The notes under the pieces were generated by a model. It had not been told where the DNA came from and searched no databases. It worked only from the letters and a program-made list of their open reading frames with translations. A DNA stretch of 64,000 nucleotides from Achromobacter pulmonis (GTDB lineage Bacteria > Pseudomonadota > Gammaproteobacteria > Burkholderiales > Burkholderiaceae_B), in contig NZ_POQS01000002.1 in NCBI RefSeq assembly GCF_002885955.2, positions 598,303-662,302 on the forward strand, written 5' to 3'. The stretch's first letter is position 1; each line of letters opens with the position of its first letter. The translations under genes were made by a program, and so were the position numbers. Positions 34,492 to 46,836 of this stretch are shown in pieces.

Positions 34492-35771
34492 GCCGGCGCT
34501 CCCTGGGCGGATTCGATGCGGCCGCAGCAGCGCAGCATGGCGTGCAGCAGCACGTTGCAGCCGGCCTCGAGGTGTCCGGGTTGCGCATCCTCGATCTCGT
34601 TGTGGCTGATGCCGTCCTTGCACGGCACGAAGATCATGGCGGTGGGCGCGACCCGCGCCATGTAGACCGCGTCGTGGCCGGCGCCGCTGATCACGTCCAG
34701 CGAATCCAGCCCCAGCGTGCGCGCGCCGTCGCGCACGGCCTGCACCAGCCGCGGCTCGAAGGGCTGCGGCGGGAAGTACACCACTTCCTTGCGTTCGACC
34801 TCGAAGCGGCCCGGCTGGGCCAGTTCGTCGCAGGCCCGCGCCAAGGCCGCGGCCATGCTGTCGAGCGCGGCGTCGTCGGCCGCGCGCAGGTCCACGGTCA
34901 GCGACACCCGCCCCGGAATCACGTTGCGCGAATTCGGATAGCCGTCGATGCAGCCCACCGTGGCGCGGCCGTGCGGGGCGTGGTCCAGCGCGATCCGGTT
35001 GACCGCCAGCACCAGCTGCGAGGCCGCCACCAGGGCGTCGCGGCGCAACTCCATCGGCGTCGGGCCGGCATGCGCCTCCTGGCCGGTGATGGTGATGTCG
35101 TACCAGCGCTGGCCCAGCGCGCCCTGCACCGCGCCGATGGTGATGCCGTGCGCCTCCAGGATCGGCCCCTGCTCGATGTGCGCCTCGAAATAGGCGCCCA
35201 CGGCCCGCGGGCGCGCCGGCTCCGGTCCGGCATAGCCGATGGCGCGCAGCGCGTCGCCGACGCTGACGCCGTCGCGGTCGCGCGCGGCCAGCGCGTGTTC
35301 CAGCGTGAAGGCGCCGGCATAGACGCCCGAGCCCATCATCACCGGCACGAAGCGCGAACCTTCCTCGTTGGTCCACACCACCACTTCCAGCGGCGCCTCG
35401 GTGACGAGGCCGCGCTGGTGCAGAGTGCGCAGCACCTCGATGCCGGCGAGCACGCCATAGTTGCCGTCGAACTTTCCGCCGGTGGGCTGGGTGTCGATGT
35501 GGCTGCCGGTCATCACCGCCGGCAGGTCGTCGCGCAGGCCAGCGCGGCGCATGAAGATATTGCCGATGGCGTCGACCCGCACGGTGCAGCCCAGCTCGCG
35601 CGCCCAGCGGCAGACCAGGTCGCGCCCCTGGCGGTCCAGGTCGGTCAGCGCCAGCCGGCACACGCCGCCCTTTTCGGTGGCGCCGATGCGCGCCAGTTCC
35701 ATCAGCGACGCCCACAGGCGCGCCCCGTCGATGCGGATGCCGCTCACGGCCTCCAGTGCGTTCATTTCCAT
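34488..35771 (-). CDS. M20-family Zn-dependent hydantoinase/carbamoylase-type amidase
   Basis: Amidase of 427 aa. M20/carbamoylase signatures: GNIFMRRAG, metal-binding TGSHIDTQPTGGKFDGNYGVL (His/Asp ligands), VVWTNEEGSRF with tandem Glu, GAYFEAHIEQGPILE, and dimerisation-domain GQEAHAGPTPM. Related enzymes hydrolyse N-carbamoyl-amino acids, ureidoglycolate-type or allantoate-type ureides. The start ATG follows GAGGAAA; an extra 26 upstream residues lack a ribosome site. It is 19 nt downstream of livF and overlaps the M81 gene, so uptake and hydrolysis appear coupled. Likely natural substrates are N-carbamoyl or N-acyl amino acids; this is inferred. Confidence 0.88.
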   Translation of the reverse strand: MEMNALEAVSGIRIDGARLWASLMELARIGATEKGGVCRLALTDLDRQGRDLVCRWARELGCTVRVDAIGNIFMRRAGLRDDLPAVMTGSHIDTQPTGGKFDGNYGVLAGIEVLRTLHQRGLVTEAPLEVVVWTNEEGSRFVPVMMGSGVYAGAFTLEHALAARDRDGVSVGDALRAIGYAGPEPARPRAVGAYFEAHIEQGPILEAHGITIGAVQGALGQRWYDITITGQEAHAGPTPMELRRDALVAASQLVLAVNRIALDHAPHGRATVGCIDGYPNSRNVIPGRVSLTVDLRAADDAALDSMAAALARACDELAQPGRFEVERKEVVYFPPQPFEPRLVQAVRDGARTLGLDSLDVISGAGHDAVYMARVAPTAMIFVPCKDGISHNEIEDAQPGHLEAGCNVLLHAMLRCCGRIESAQGAPA

Positions 35772-35790
35772 GATGATTTCCTCGTAGATC

Positions 35791-36485
35791 TCAGACTCCC
35801 ACGCCCAGGTAGCGGTCTTTAACGTTCTCGTCCGCCATGAATTCCGCATTGCTGCCCTGGTAGACGATGGTTCCCTGTTCGATGACGAAATGCCGGTCGG
35901 CCAGCTGGGTACAGACCTCCAGGTTCTGTTCGACCAGCAGGATGGTGACGCCGGCGCGCTTGATGGACTGGATCTGCGCCACGATTTCCTCGACGATCAC
36001 CGGCGCCAGGCCTTCGACCGGCTCGTCCAGCATCAGCACGCGCGGATGGTTCATGAGCGCGCGCCCGATGGCCAGCATCTGCTGCTCGCCGCCGGACAAC
36101 TGGCCGCCGCCGTTCTTGCGCCGCTCCTTCAGCCGCGGAAAGATGCGGTAGACATCTTCCAGCTGCCACGGCGAATCGCGGCGCATGCCCAGCTTGAGGT
36201 TTTCCTCCACCGTCAGCAGCTTGAAGATGCCGCGGTGTTCGGGCACCAGGCACACGCCCATGGCGGCGATGCGGTGGGCCGGCAGCCCGGCGATGTCGCG
36301 CCCGCCGAAGCGCACCGCGCCGGCCTTGGGCGCGATCACGCCGGCGATGGTCTTGAGCGTGGTGGACTTGCCCGCGCCGTTGCGCCCCAGCAGCGTGACC
36401 ACCGTGCCCTGCTCCAGCTGCAGCGACACCCCTTGCAGGATGTGGCTCTTGCCGTAGTAGCTGTGTATGGCGTCGACGTCCAGGA

Positions 36486-36489
<4 letters not shown>
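35791..36489 (-). CDS. livF: ABC transporter ATP-binding protein, LivF-type
   Basis: Cytoplasmic ATPase of 232 aa in a branched-chain-type (HAAT) importer. Walker A is GRNGAGKST near residue 35, the signature LSGGEQQMLAIGRAL near 131, and Walker B VLMLDEPVEGLAP. The VEGLAP tail is diagnostic of LivF. The start overlaps the livG stop in ATGA fashion. The name shows subfamily, not proven leucine transport; the linked hydrolases point to an amide or carbamoyl amino acid instead. Confidence 0.88.
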
Positions 36490-37261
<772 letters not shown>

Positions 37262-37265
<4 letters not shown>

Positions 37266-38251
37266 GCGCGGTTCTCCTCGACGGCGGACTGCCCGCCGGG
37301 ACGGCGCCGCAGCGCCAGCCAGATGCGTTCGCCCAGGCCCCACAGCCCTTTCTGCATGAACAGGCTGACGGCGATCAGCAGAAAGCCCAGCAGCATCAGC
37401 CAGCGCGGCCAGAGCGTGGAGAGCCAGTCGGCGGACAGCACATAGAACGCCGCGCCCAGCACCGAGGCGAACAGATTGCCGGTGCCGCCGATGACGGTCA
37501 TCACCAGGATCATTTCGCTGCTGTGGTATTCGATGCTGGAGAGCGGCGCGATGCCGGTCATCATGGCCAGGAAGGCGCCGGCCAGCGCCGTCACCGCCCC
37601 GGAAATGGCGAAGGCCGCCAGCTTGAACAGGCGCACGTCGTAGCCCACCGCCATGGCGCGCGCCTCGTTGTCGCGGATCGCCAGCAGCGTGCGGCCGAAC
37701 ACCGAATTGGTCACCCGCAGCAACAGCCAGAACACCGCCAGGAAGCACGCGGCCACGAAGGCGTAGAAGCGCCAGGGCGTGTCCAGCGGCAGGATCTCCA
37801 GCCCCGCCACCGACAGCGGCGGACGCGGCACGTCCAGCAGGCCGTTGTCGCCGCCGGTCAGATCCGGCAGGCTGTAGGCCAGGAAATAGAACATCTGGGC
37901 GAAGGCCAGGGTCAGCATCACGAAATACGCGCCGCGCTGGCGGATCGCGAACCAGCCCACCAGCGTGGCCGCCAGCGCCCCCACCGCCATGGCCGACAGC
38001 AGCGCCAGCGGCATCGGCATGCCGGTGCGCGTGAGCAGCAGCCCCGCCGCGTAGCTGCCCAGGCCGAAGAAAATGCCCTGCCCGAACGACAGCAGCCCGG
38101 TAAAGCCCAGCAGCAGGTTGCAGCCCAGCACGGCCAGGGCGTAGATCAGCACTTCCGCGGCCAGCGAACCCGACTGCATGACGAGCGGCAGCAGCAGCGC
38201 CACGGCCAGCGCCAGCAGCAATTGCGCGTGCGATTTCAAGCGCGTCATCAT
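37262..38251 (-). CDS. livM: ABC transporter permease, LivM-type
   Basis: Inner-membrane permease of 329 aa with about ten hydrophobic segments. LivM features: LGCNLLLGFTGLLSFGQGIFFGLGSYA, FGRTLLAIRDNEARAMAVGYDV (the coupling EAA-like loop), and GGTGNLFASVLGAAFYVL near the C-terminus. The start is the first Met of MMTRLK; the ATG overlaps the livH stop. Forms the channel with LivH. Confidence 0.9.
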
Positions 38252-39105
38252 CCTCTCCCCATCAGGCCGTGAGGCCGCAGCAGCAGAACCGCGGCCATCG
38301 CCACATAAATCATCAGCCGCGCGCCTTCCGGCCACAGCGTGCTCATCACGCTCTGCACCACGCCGATCAGAAGGCCGCCGACCAGCGCGCCGAAGAAACT
38401 GCCCATGCCGCCGACCACCACGATGACGAAGGCGATGCCCAGGGCCTCCACGCCCATGAAGGGCTCCACCCCGCGGATCGGCGCGGCCAGCACGCCGGCC
38501 AGCGCCGCGGTGGCCGCGCCCAGCGCGAACACCAGGCTGAACATGCGGAACACGTTGATGCCCAGCATCGACACCATCTCGGTGGACTCGCTGCCGGCGC
38601 GCACCGCGCTGCCCAGCCGCGTGCCTTCCAGCACGTACCAGAGCAGCAGCGAGAACACGGCGGTGAAGCCGATCACGAACAGGCGGTACTTGGGATAGAT
38701 GAAGCTGCCCCACATCACCACGCCCTGCAGCGAGGCCGGCACGGCCACGTTGTCGCCGATCGGCCCCCACACCACGATGACCAGTTCCTGCAGCACCAGG
38801 GCCAGGCCCACGGTGATGAGGATGTGGAACTCGTGCGCCTGCGCGTAGACGTGACGCAGCACGATTTTTTCGGCGGCCCAGGCGCATGCGCCCACCAGCA
38901 GCGGCACCACCGCCAGGGCCAGCCAGAAGTCCAGCCCCCATTCGATGGCCTGGAAGCAGAAGTAGGCGCCCAGCAGATAGAACGCCCCGTGGGCGAAGTT
39001 CACGAAGCGCAACAGACCGAAGACGATGGACAGGCCGACTGCCAGCAGGAAGTACAGCATGCCCACTCCGATCCCGTTGATGACCTGGAGCAGATAGACG
39101 TTCAT
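38248..39105 (-). CDS. livH: ABC transporter permease, LivH-type
   Basis: Inner-membrane permease of 285 aa with about eight helices. LivH features: INGIGVGMLYFLLAVGLSIVFGLLRFVNFAHGAFYLLGAY at the N-terminus (in part) and VVGGMGSFFGALVGGLLIGVV near residue 230. The channel partner of LivM. It lies 66 nt downstream of the periplasmic receptor gene. Confidence 0.9.
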   Translation of the reverse strand: MNVYLLQVINGIGVGMLYFLLAVGLSIVFGLLRFVNFAHGAFYLLGAYFCFQAIEWGLDFWLALAVVPLLVGACAWAAEKIVLRHVYAQAHEFHILITVGLALVLQELVIVVWGPIGDNVAVPASLQGVVMWGSFIYPKYRLFVIGFTAVFSLLLWYVLEGTRLGSAVRAGSESTEMVSMLGINVFRMFSLVFALGAATAALAGVLAAPIRGVEPFMGVEALGIAFVIVVVGGMGSFFGALVGGLLIGVVQSVMSTLWPEGARLMIYVAMAAVLLLRPHGLMGRG

Positions 39106-39171
39106 GGAAAAGCCCGGAAGAAGTGGCGCCGGGCCGCGGGACGGCGCCCGCGGCCTCCCTGGGTCGGGCTG

Positions 39172-40380
39172 CTAGAGCTTGCAGCCGGTTTCCGCGGGCG
39201 GCAGGAACGAGCGGCCGCTATGCACGATCTCGGCGTAGTCGTCCTTGTCCTTCATGTCCTTCTTGGCGCGTCCCTTGAGCAGGTAGTAGTTCTTCATGAC
39301 CTGGTGGTCGGCCTTGCGGATCTCCTCCGGCCCGGTCAGCCCTTCGTAGGCCATGCCTTCCATCACGGCGACCACCTTGGCCGGGTCGGCGCTGCCGGCC
39401 TTGACGATGGCGTCGAGCATGATGCGGGTGCAGATGTAGGAGCCCGCCAGGCTGTAGTTGGGATTGGCGCGGGTCTTTTCCCGGGAGAGCTTGACCAGCT
39501 CCTTGTTCAGCGGGCTGTCGATGCCGTGCCAGTACTGCGCGCCGAAATACACGCCTTCGCACAGGTCGGCGCCCAGGCTTTCGAACTGCTCCAGGCCGGA
39601 CGCCCAGGCCACCAGGATGGTGCAGTTCTGCTTCATGCCGAAGCTGACCGCCTGGCGCAGCGTGTCGGACGACTGCGAGCCGAAGTTCAGGATCAGCAGC
39701 ACGTCGGGCTTGGCGGCCAGCGCGTTGGTGAGGTAGCCGCTGAATTCCTTTTCGGTCAGCGAGTGATAGCTGTTGCCGACGTGCTCGATGCCTTTTTCCT
39801 TGAAGATGGCCTTGGCCGCGTTGAGCAGGCCGTCGCCGAACACGTATTGCGGCGTGATGGTGTACCAGCGCTTGGCCTTGGGCAGTTTTTCCAGCAGCGG
39901 GCGCACGGTCTGCTCGATGGCGCCGAAGGTCGGCACCGACCAGCGGAAGGTCGCCCGGTTGCAGTCCTTGCCGGTGATCTCGTCGGCGCCGGCGGTGGTG
40001 ATGAACACGCCGCCGGCGCGCTCGATCTCCTTGCCCATGGCCAGCGCTTCGGACGACAGGATGCCACCGGCGAAGAACTTGACGCCTTTCTGCTGCGAGA
40101 CTTCCTGCACCTTGCGCACCGCCGTGGCCGGCTTGCCCTCGGTGTCCAGCACGGTATAGGCCAGCGGCCGGTCCAGCGCGCGGCCGTACTGCTCCAGCGC
40201 CAGCTTCATGCCCAGGTCGGCGTATTTGCCGTTGGCGGCGAACGGGCCCGACATGGGCACGGGACAGCCGAACTGGATGGCCTCGGCCGTCTTGGCCTGG
40301 GCCAGCGCGGACCGGGCGGTCCACAGCGATCCGGGCAAGGCGCCGAGCGCGGCGATTTTCAACAGGTTGCGGCGATTCAA
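39172..40380 (-). CDS. Periplasmic ligand-binding protein of branched-chain-type ABC transporter
   Basis: Type I periplasmic receptor of about 402 aa. The N-terminus NRRNLLKIAALGALPGSLW resembles a twin-arginine signal, with cleavage after ALAQ near residue 28. The body has the LivJ-like GCPVPMSGPFAANGKYADLGMKL and VFGDGLLNAAKAIFKEKG. The start is taken as a TTG with GGGGAG 7 nt upstream; a longer frame upstream has no ribosome site and is Arg/Gln-rich. First gene of the operon, downstream of the 26-bp palindrome. The ligand may be an amide or ureido acid, given the two hydrolases in the operon. Confidence 0.88.
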   Translation of the reverse strand: MNRRNLLKIAALGALPGSLWTARSALAQAKTAEAIQFGCPVPMSGPFAANGKYADLGMKLALEQYGRALDRPLAYTVLDTEGKPATAVRKVQEVSQQKGVKFFAGGILSSEALAMGKEIERAGGVFITTAGADEITGKDCNRATFRWSVPTFGAIEQTVRPLLEKLPKAKRWYTITPQYVFGDGLLNAAKAIFKEKGIEHVGNSYHSLTEKEFSGYLTNALAAKPDVLLILNFGSQSSDTLRQAVSFGMKQNCTILVAWASGLEQFESLGADLCEGVYFGAQYWHGIDSPLNKELVKLSREKTRANPNYSLAGSYICTRIMLDAIVKAGSADPAKVVAVMEGMAYEGLTGPEEIRKADHQVMKNYYLLKGRAKKDMKDKDDYAEIVHSGRSFLPPAETGCKL

Positions 40381-40505
40381 GATGATTCTCCCCTGGACGC
40401 CGCGGACTGCCGCCGCGGCATGTTGACGATGTCGGGAGCGCCCCATGCGCGTCCCCCTTCCGACTCTGTCTGCTCCAAGCTGCGGGCCGGCCGGCCCATA
40501 CCGCG

Positions 40506-40546
40506 ATCCTATTTATCATGATAAATAGGATAATTATCATGATCAG
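40506..40546. promoter_or_regulatory. 26-bp perfect palindrome plus second half-site (operator)
   Basis: Between the divergent transporter operon and the GntR gene lies a perfect palindrome of 26 bp (40506-40531) with core TTTATCATGATAAA. Its central TTATCATGAT recurs at 40534-40543, 21 bp further, that is two helical turns. The tandem arrangement suggests two GntR dimers binding side by side and controlling both directions. It is about 85 bp from the GntR start and 125 bp from the receptor start. Confidence 0.65.
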
Positions 40547-40629
40547 ATTGCGGGTCCGGCCCTGTCAATACCGGCCGCATCAGGTATAACCCTGGGCCGC
40601 GGCCCAGCCCGCAGCAACGGAGAAACGCG

Positions 40630-41469
40630 ATGGCGTTCGACAGTCAGGACCTACCGGCAGGCGGCATCACGAGTCCGCCCAAGCGCAGCGATCTGGTCGC
40701 CGAAGAGATCAAGCGGCTGATCACCGCCAAGAACCTGCTGCCCGGCGACAAGCTGCCGCGCGAAAGCGAGCTGCAGAGCATGTTCTCGGTCAGCAAGAGC
40801 ACCATGCGCGAGGCGCTCAAGTCGCTGGAGGTGCAGGGGCTGGTTAAGGTCAGCACCGGCCCGGGCGGCGGCGCCACCGTGGTCGAGGTGCCGCTGGACC
40901 GCACCTTCCAGCTGATGCAGAACTACCTGTTCTTCAAGGAAGTCAGGATTGAGGACATCTACCAGGTGCGCCGGCTGCTGGAGCCGGAGCTGGCGGCCAG
41001 CGCCGTGCCTTTCCTGACCGAGGCGCACTTCGCCGCGCTGCAGGAGAACATCGCGTGCTGCGATCCCAGCGCCGGCCACGTGCACGACCCGCTGGCCCAG
41101 CGCCAGGAAGAAATGAACTTCCATGACATCCTGGCGTCGGTCTGCCCCAATCCGTTCCTGCGCTTCAGCTGCGAAATGACCAACGAGATGATCCGGCAGC
41201 TGACGGTGTTCGACAACGACATGCCGCTGGCCGAACAGCAGCGCTTCGGCAGCGCCAACACGGGCTTTCACCGCCAGATCCTGGCCGCGGCGCGCGAGCG
41301 CGACGTCGAGAAAGTGCGCGCGCTGATGAGCGAGCACATGCAGGACGCGATGCGCTCGGTCAAGCGCATGCACGGCAAGCTCGAAGGCCGCCTGATCCTG
41401 GATTCCGAAATGTCGCGGCGCAACGCCGCGCGCAACGTCCGCCGCGTGCGCCGCCGGAAAACGTCCTGA
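40630..41469 (+). CDS. FadR-subfamily GntR transcriptional regulator
   Basis: Regulator of 279 aa. Winged helix-turn-helix LVAEEIKRLITAKNLLPGDKLPRESELQSMF followed by SVSKSTMREALKSLEVQGLVKVSTGPGGGATV (read as residues 22-86, FadR pattern), then an FCD domain with the metal/ligand residues Asp (RRLLEPELAAS region), His (EMNFHDILASVCPNPF) and His (NTGFHRQILAAARERD). A basic C-terminal tail (RRNAARNVRRVRRRKTS) is unusual. Preceded by GGAGAAA. Its divergence from the Liv-type/hydrolase operon over a large palindrome makes it the probable local regulator. Confidence 0.9.
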   Translation: MAFDSQDLPAGGITSPPKRSDLVAEEIKRLITAKNLLPGDKLPRESELQSMFSVSKSTMREALKSLEVQGLVKVSTGPGGGATVVEVPLDRTFQLMQNYLFFKEVRIEDIYQVRRLLEPELAASAVPFLTEAHFAALQENIACCDPSAGHVHDPLAQRQEEMNFHDILASVCPNPFLRFSCEMTNEMIRQLTVFDNDMPLAEQQRFGSANTGFHRQILAAARERDVEKVRALMSEHMQDAMRSVKRMHGKLEGRLILDSEMSRRNAARNVRRVRRRKTS

Positions 41470-41619
41470 TTCTCGCGGCCGGGCCGTCCGCCCGGGCGTT
41501 GCCGGCGCGCATACGTCTGTAGGATTTTTCTGGATATATTCCGGGCATCTTGCAGGGTTGGCGCGCATCCGCCACAGTATGGGATCGCGACCGCTGCACG
41601 GAACTTTGACGTGCCGTTT

Positions 41620-41676
41620 AAGTCTTATATAAGATACAAGACACACCACTGCGCGCGGCCTTGTCTCACATACAAT
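41620..41676 (+). promoter_or_regulatory. acnA promoter with the same operator as acnB
   Basis: TCTTATATAAGATACAAGA (41623-41641) is identical to the acnB element apart from one base (T to C). It is followed after 27 bp by a TACAAT -10 (41671-41676; 25 bp in acnB). The -35 region is poor, suggesting activation or a different promoter class. The start codon is 62 bp further. Flanking sequence is otherwise unrelated, so conservation is specific to the element. Confidence 0.65.
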
Positions 41677-41738
41677 GACAAACGCGCAAAAACGCCAGAA
41701 AATGCCGGCTTTAGGCGGGCAAAACCACGGAGTCCATC

Positions 41739-44444
<2,706 letters not shown>

Positions 44445-44461
44445 TCGGCGGCAGGCTGTAC

Positions 44462-44497
44462 AAAAAACCCCGGGACCGCGAGGTTCCGGGGTTTTTT
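44462..44497. terminator. Bidirectional terminator between acnA and ygiD
   Basis: Stem AAAAAACCCCGGGACC with GGTTCCGGGGTTTTTT (44462-44477 and 44482-44497), loop GCGA. The A-tract before and T-tract after make it active in both directions. It lies 17 nt after the acnA stop. Confidence 0.9.
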
Positions 44498-44510
44498 GCT
44501 TTTTGGGTGG

Positions 44511-44617
44511 GCCGACCGATGGGTGTCGCGCGTTGTATTGCGGTGTTCTTCTATGTGGCGTCTCGCGCTTTACCCATCCTACGGGTTGCAAGGCCAGCGC
44601 GCCACCCATCGGCCGGC
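44511..44617. repeat. Intergenic inverted repeat related to the 7619-7766 element
   Basis: Outer arms GCCGACCGATGGGTG (44511-44525) and CACCCATCGGCCGGC (44603-44617) pair with one mismatch. Inside, CTCGCGCTTTACCCATCCTACG-like sequence (44561-44582) closely matches the inner arm of the element at 7619-7766 (same ACCCATCCTACG and CTCGCGCT blocks). It lacks the second inner arm, so it is an incomplete or diverged copy. No genes are inside. Confidence 0.6.
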
Positions 44618-44633
44618 AAAGCCGGCAACCCCA

Positions 44634-45410
44634 TCAATCGTCGAACGCATACGCGTCCATCGCCAACGCCCCGTACGAGATTTCATCGGTCAAACGGGTG
44701 GCCGACGCGCCGCCCGCGCCCAGGGCCACATAGAACGGCATCAGGTGGTCGTCATGCGGATGCGCCTGGGCCGCGCCCGGGGCCTGGGCCTGCCAGTCCA
44801 GCAGCGCGGGCAGGTCGCGCGCGGCCAGCCGGCCGGCGTACCAGTCCTGGAAGGCCGGCACGTACGGCAGCGCCGGCGCGTTCTGCGGCATGCGGACGTG
44901 GCGCAGGTTGTGGGTCAGAGAACCCGATCCGACGATCAGGATGTCCTCGTCGCGCAGCGGCGCCAGCGCGCGGCCCAGCGCCAGCTGGCCGGCCGCGTCG
45001 CGCCCCATGTCCAGCGACAGCTGCACCACCGGCACGTCGGCCTCGGGGTACAGGTAGCGCAGCGGCACCCAGGCGCCGTGGTCCAGCGGGCGGCGCGGAT
45101 CGTCGGCCGCTTCGATGCCGGATTCCGCCAGCAGGGCCTGCACGCGCGCGGCCAGCGCCGGCGAGCCGGGCGCGCCGTATTGCAGCGTATAGAGTTCCGG
45201 CGGGAACCCGCCGAAATCGTGCCAGGCCACCTGGCGGTCGCGGGTCGACAGCGCCAGCCCCTCGCCCATCCAGTGCGGCGACACCACCAGCACGCCCTTG
45301 GGCTTGCGGCCTTGCGCGGCGCTCCAGCCCGCCAGCGCGGGGCCGGTCAGGCCGGGTTCGACGGCCAGCATGGGCGAGCCGTGGGAAACGAAAAGCGTGG
45401 GCCAGCGCAT
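44634..45410 (-). CDS. ygiD: 4,5-DOPA extradiol dioxygenase family protein (YgiD)
   Basis: Class III extradiol ring-cleavage dioxygenase of 258 aa, metal-dependent. His motifs: LFVSHGSPMLA near residue 12, VVSPHWMGEG near 44, SLTHNLRHVRMP near 160, and HPHDDHLMPFYVALGA near 213 which supply the metal site and base. Bacterial YgiD cleaves DOPA-type catechols in vitro; the physiological substrate is uncertain. The start ATG has AGGAGG upstream; a 17-residue in-frame extension was rejected. Confidence 0.9.
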   Translation of the reverse strand: MRWPTLFVSHGSPMLAVEPGLTGPALAGWSAAQGRKPKGVLVVSPHWMGEGLALSTRDRQVAWHDFGGFPPELYTLQYGAPGSPALAARVQALLAESGIEAADDPRRPLDHGAWVPLRYLYPEADVPVVQLSLDMGRDAAGQLALGRALAPLRDEDILIVGSGSLTHNLRHVRMPQNAPALPYVPAFQDWYAGRLAARDLPALLDWQAQAPGAAQAHPHDDHLMPFYVALGAGGASATRLTDEISYGALAMDAYAFDD

Positions 45411-45620
45411 GGCGGGGCCTCCTGATAATGCGTCGATGACAGCATTGTCCGCCGTTTCCAATCAGCAATAAACTACCCACAAAGGGATGATATGTTGCTC
45501 ATTCAGCATCAATAGGCACGCATGCCCGGCCCGGAGCCCGGCTTGGGGTCGACCGCAAGCGGGGCGTTCCATGGGCGTTAAACTATCGCGTTGCACACTT
45601 TCTGGATGTACTCCGAAGTT

Positions 45621-46823
45621 ATGGCCCGATCCCGCAGCCAATCCACTCCCCGCATGTCGCGCGACGCCACCCGGCTGGTCACGCTGGCCCAGGCGCTGAA
45701 CCGCTCGGGCAGCCGCCTGGAAGACGTGTTCTGGGAGACCCAGCTTGGCGAAGCGATCCCGAAGCTGCTCAAGGGAGGGCAGGACGCTCCCCTGGAGGCG
45801 GCCCTGGACCACCTCGCGCAGAGCGACGTGGGCGCTTATGAAATCCTGATCGAACAGGCTGAAACCCTGTCCGAATCCATGAAGATCGAGAAGAACGGCG
45901 TGCGCTACGACGTTCTGCTGATCGTGGCGCCCATCGTCGCCTGGACGCGCTACGCGATTCCCACCGGCTCGATTCCCGCCGGCGCCCAGCAGGCCCTGCT
46001 CGCGCAGCTGCACGGGCACGTGCTGTCCAGCAAGGCGCGCAGCGCGCTGATGCCCGTGCTGGTCAGCGTCGACCAGATGCCGCGCACCTTCTCGGAAACC
46101 TGGCAGTGGCTGCAGCGCCTGGGCTCGCAGGCGCTGGGCGCCGAGACCGCCAAGCCCTCGCTCAACACCGAGGTCGAGACCGCCAACATGCTGGCCGACA
46201 CCCGCTACATCGTGGCGGCCGTGGCCGTGCCGGAGAACGAGCCCATCTTCCGCTGGCAGGAACAGATGGGCGAAGCCGACGCCAGCCGCGACGCCAGCCA
46301 GCAACAGTGGGCCGCCCAGGCCCAGCCCACGCTGGCCGCCCTGCTGCCCGGCTGCGGCTTCGAAATGCTGCTGCCCGACGCCTATTACGTGAGCAACCGC
46401 GAAGCGGACCGGCGCGTGCGCCCGCTGTCGCTGCGCGCGGCGGTCAGCTGGCTCGAAGGCGCGGTCAGCCTCGAGGCCTCGCAGCTGCGCGCGGTGGTGG
46501 CCGGCTGCGGCGAAAACCGCATCGACGAATACCGCGTCGGCTTCACGGCCCGCAACAGCAACGACGTCTATTACGGCTGCGTGTGGCCGCTGTACGGCCG
46601 CGAGGAAGACCTGCCGGTCGACGAAGGCCAGCCCGACGTGATCGACGAGATCGCGGCGCTGCTCAAGGAATACGGCGTGACCGACGTGCGCCGCATCCCC
46701 GGCGTGCTGCCGCCCGAGTACTGCGAAGACTGCGGCGCGCCCTACTTCCCCAACCCGCTGGGCGAACTGGTGCACGCCGAACTGCCCGAGGACGCGGAAG
46801 CCTCCCCGGCCAAGTTCCACTAG
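45621..46823 (+). CDS. DUF2863 family protein
   Basis: Hypothetical cytoplasmic protein of about 400 aa, matching the Burkholderiales-restricted DUF2863 family by overall pattern (MSRDATRLVTLAQALNRSGSRLED at the N-terminus and CEDCGAPYFPNPLGELVHAELPE at the C-terminus). The C-terminal Cys-x-x-Cys could bind metal. The exact start is uncertain: in-frame ATGs exist at 45606 and 45621, and neither has a strong ribosome site. It is 13 nt before earP and probably co-transcribed. Function unknown. Confidence 0.8.
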   Translation: MARSRSQSTPRMSRDATRLVTLAQALNRSGSRLEDVFWETQLGEAIPKLLKGGQDAPLEAALDHLAQSDVGAYEILIEQAETLSESMKIEKNGVRYDVLLIVAPIVAWTRYAIPTGSIPAGAQQALLAQLHGHVLSSKARSALMPVLVSVDQMPRTFSETWQWLQRLGSQALGAETAKPSLNTEVETANMLADTRYIVAAVAVPENEPIFRWQEQMGEADASRDASQQQWAAQAQPTLAALLPGCGFEMLLPDAYYVSNREADRRVRPLSLRAAVSWLEGAVSLEASQLRAVVAGCGENRIDEYRVGFTARNSNDVYYGCVWPLYGREEDLPVDEGQPDVIDEIAALLKEYGVTDVRRIPGVLPPEYCEDCGAPYFPNPLGELVHAELPEDAEASPAKFH

Positions 46824-46836
46824 GCCGCGCGCTGCC

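Noticed and set aside
32992-35715. Apparent 907-aa fusion of a hydrolase with upstream sequence
   Set aside because: The upstream half is the out-of-frame shadow of the amidase gene; the M81 protein starts at MKVLIA (34491).
45411-45620. Short open frames in the ygiD/DUF2863 gap
   Set aside because: No ribosome site, no motif, and they overlap the promoter region of divergent genes.
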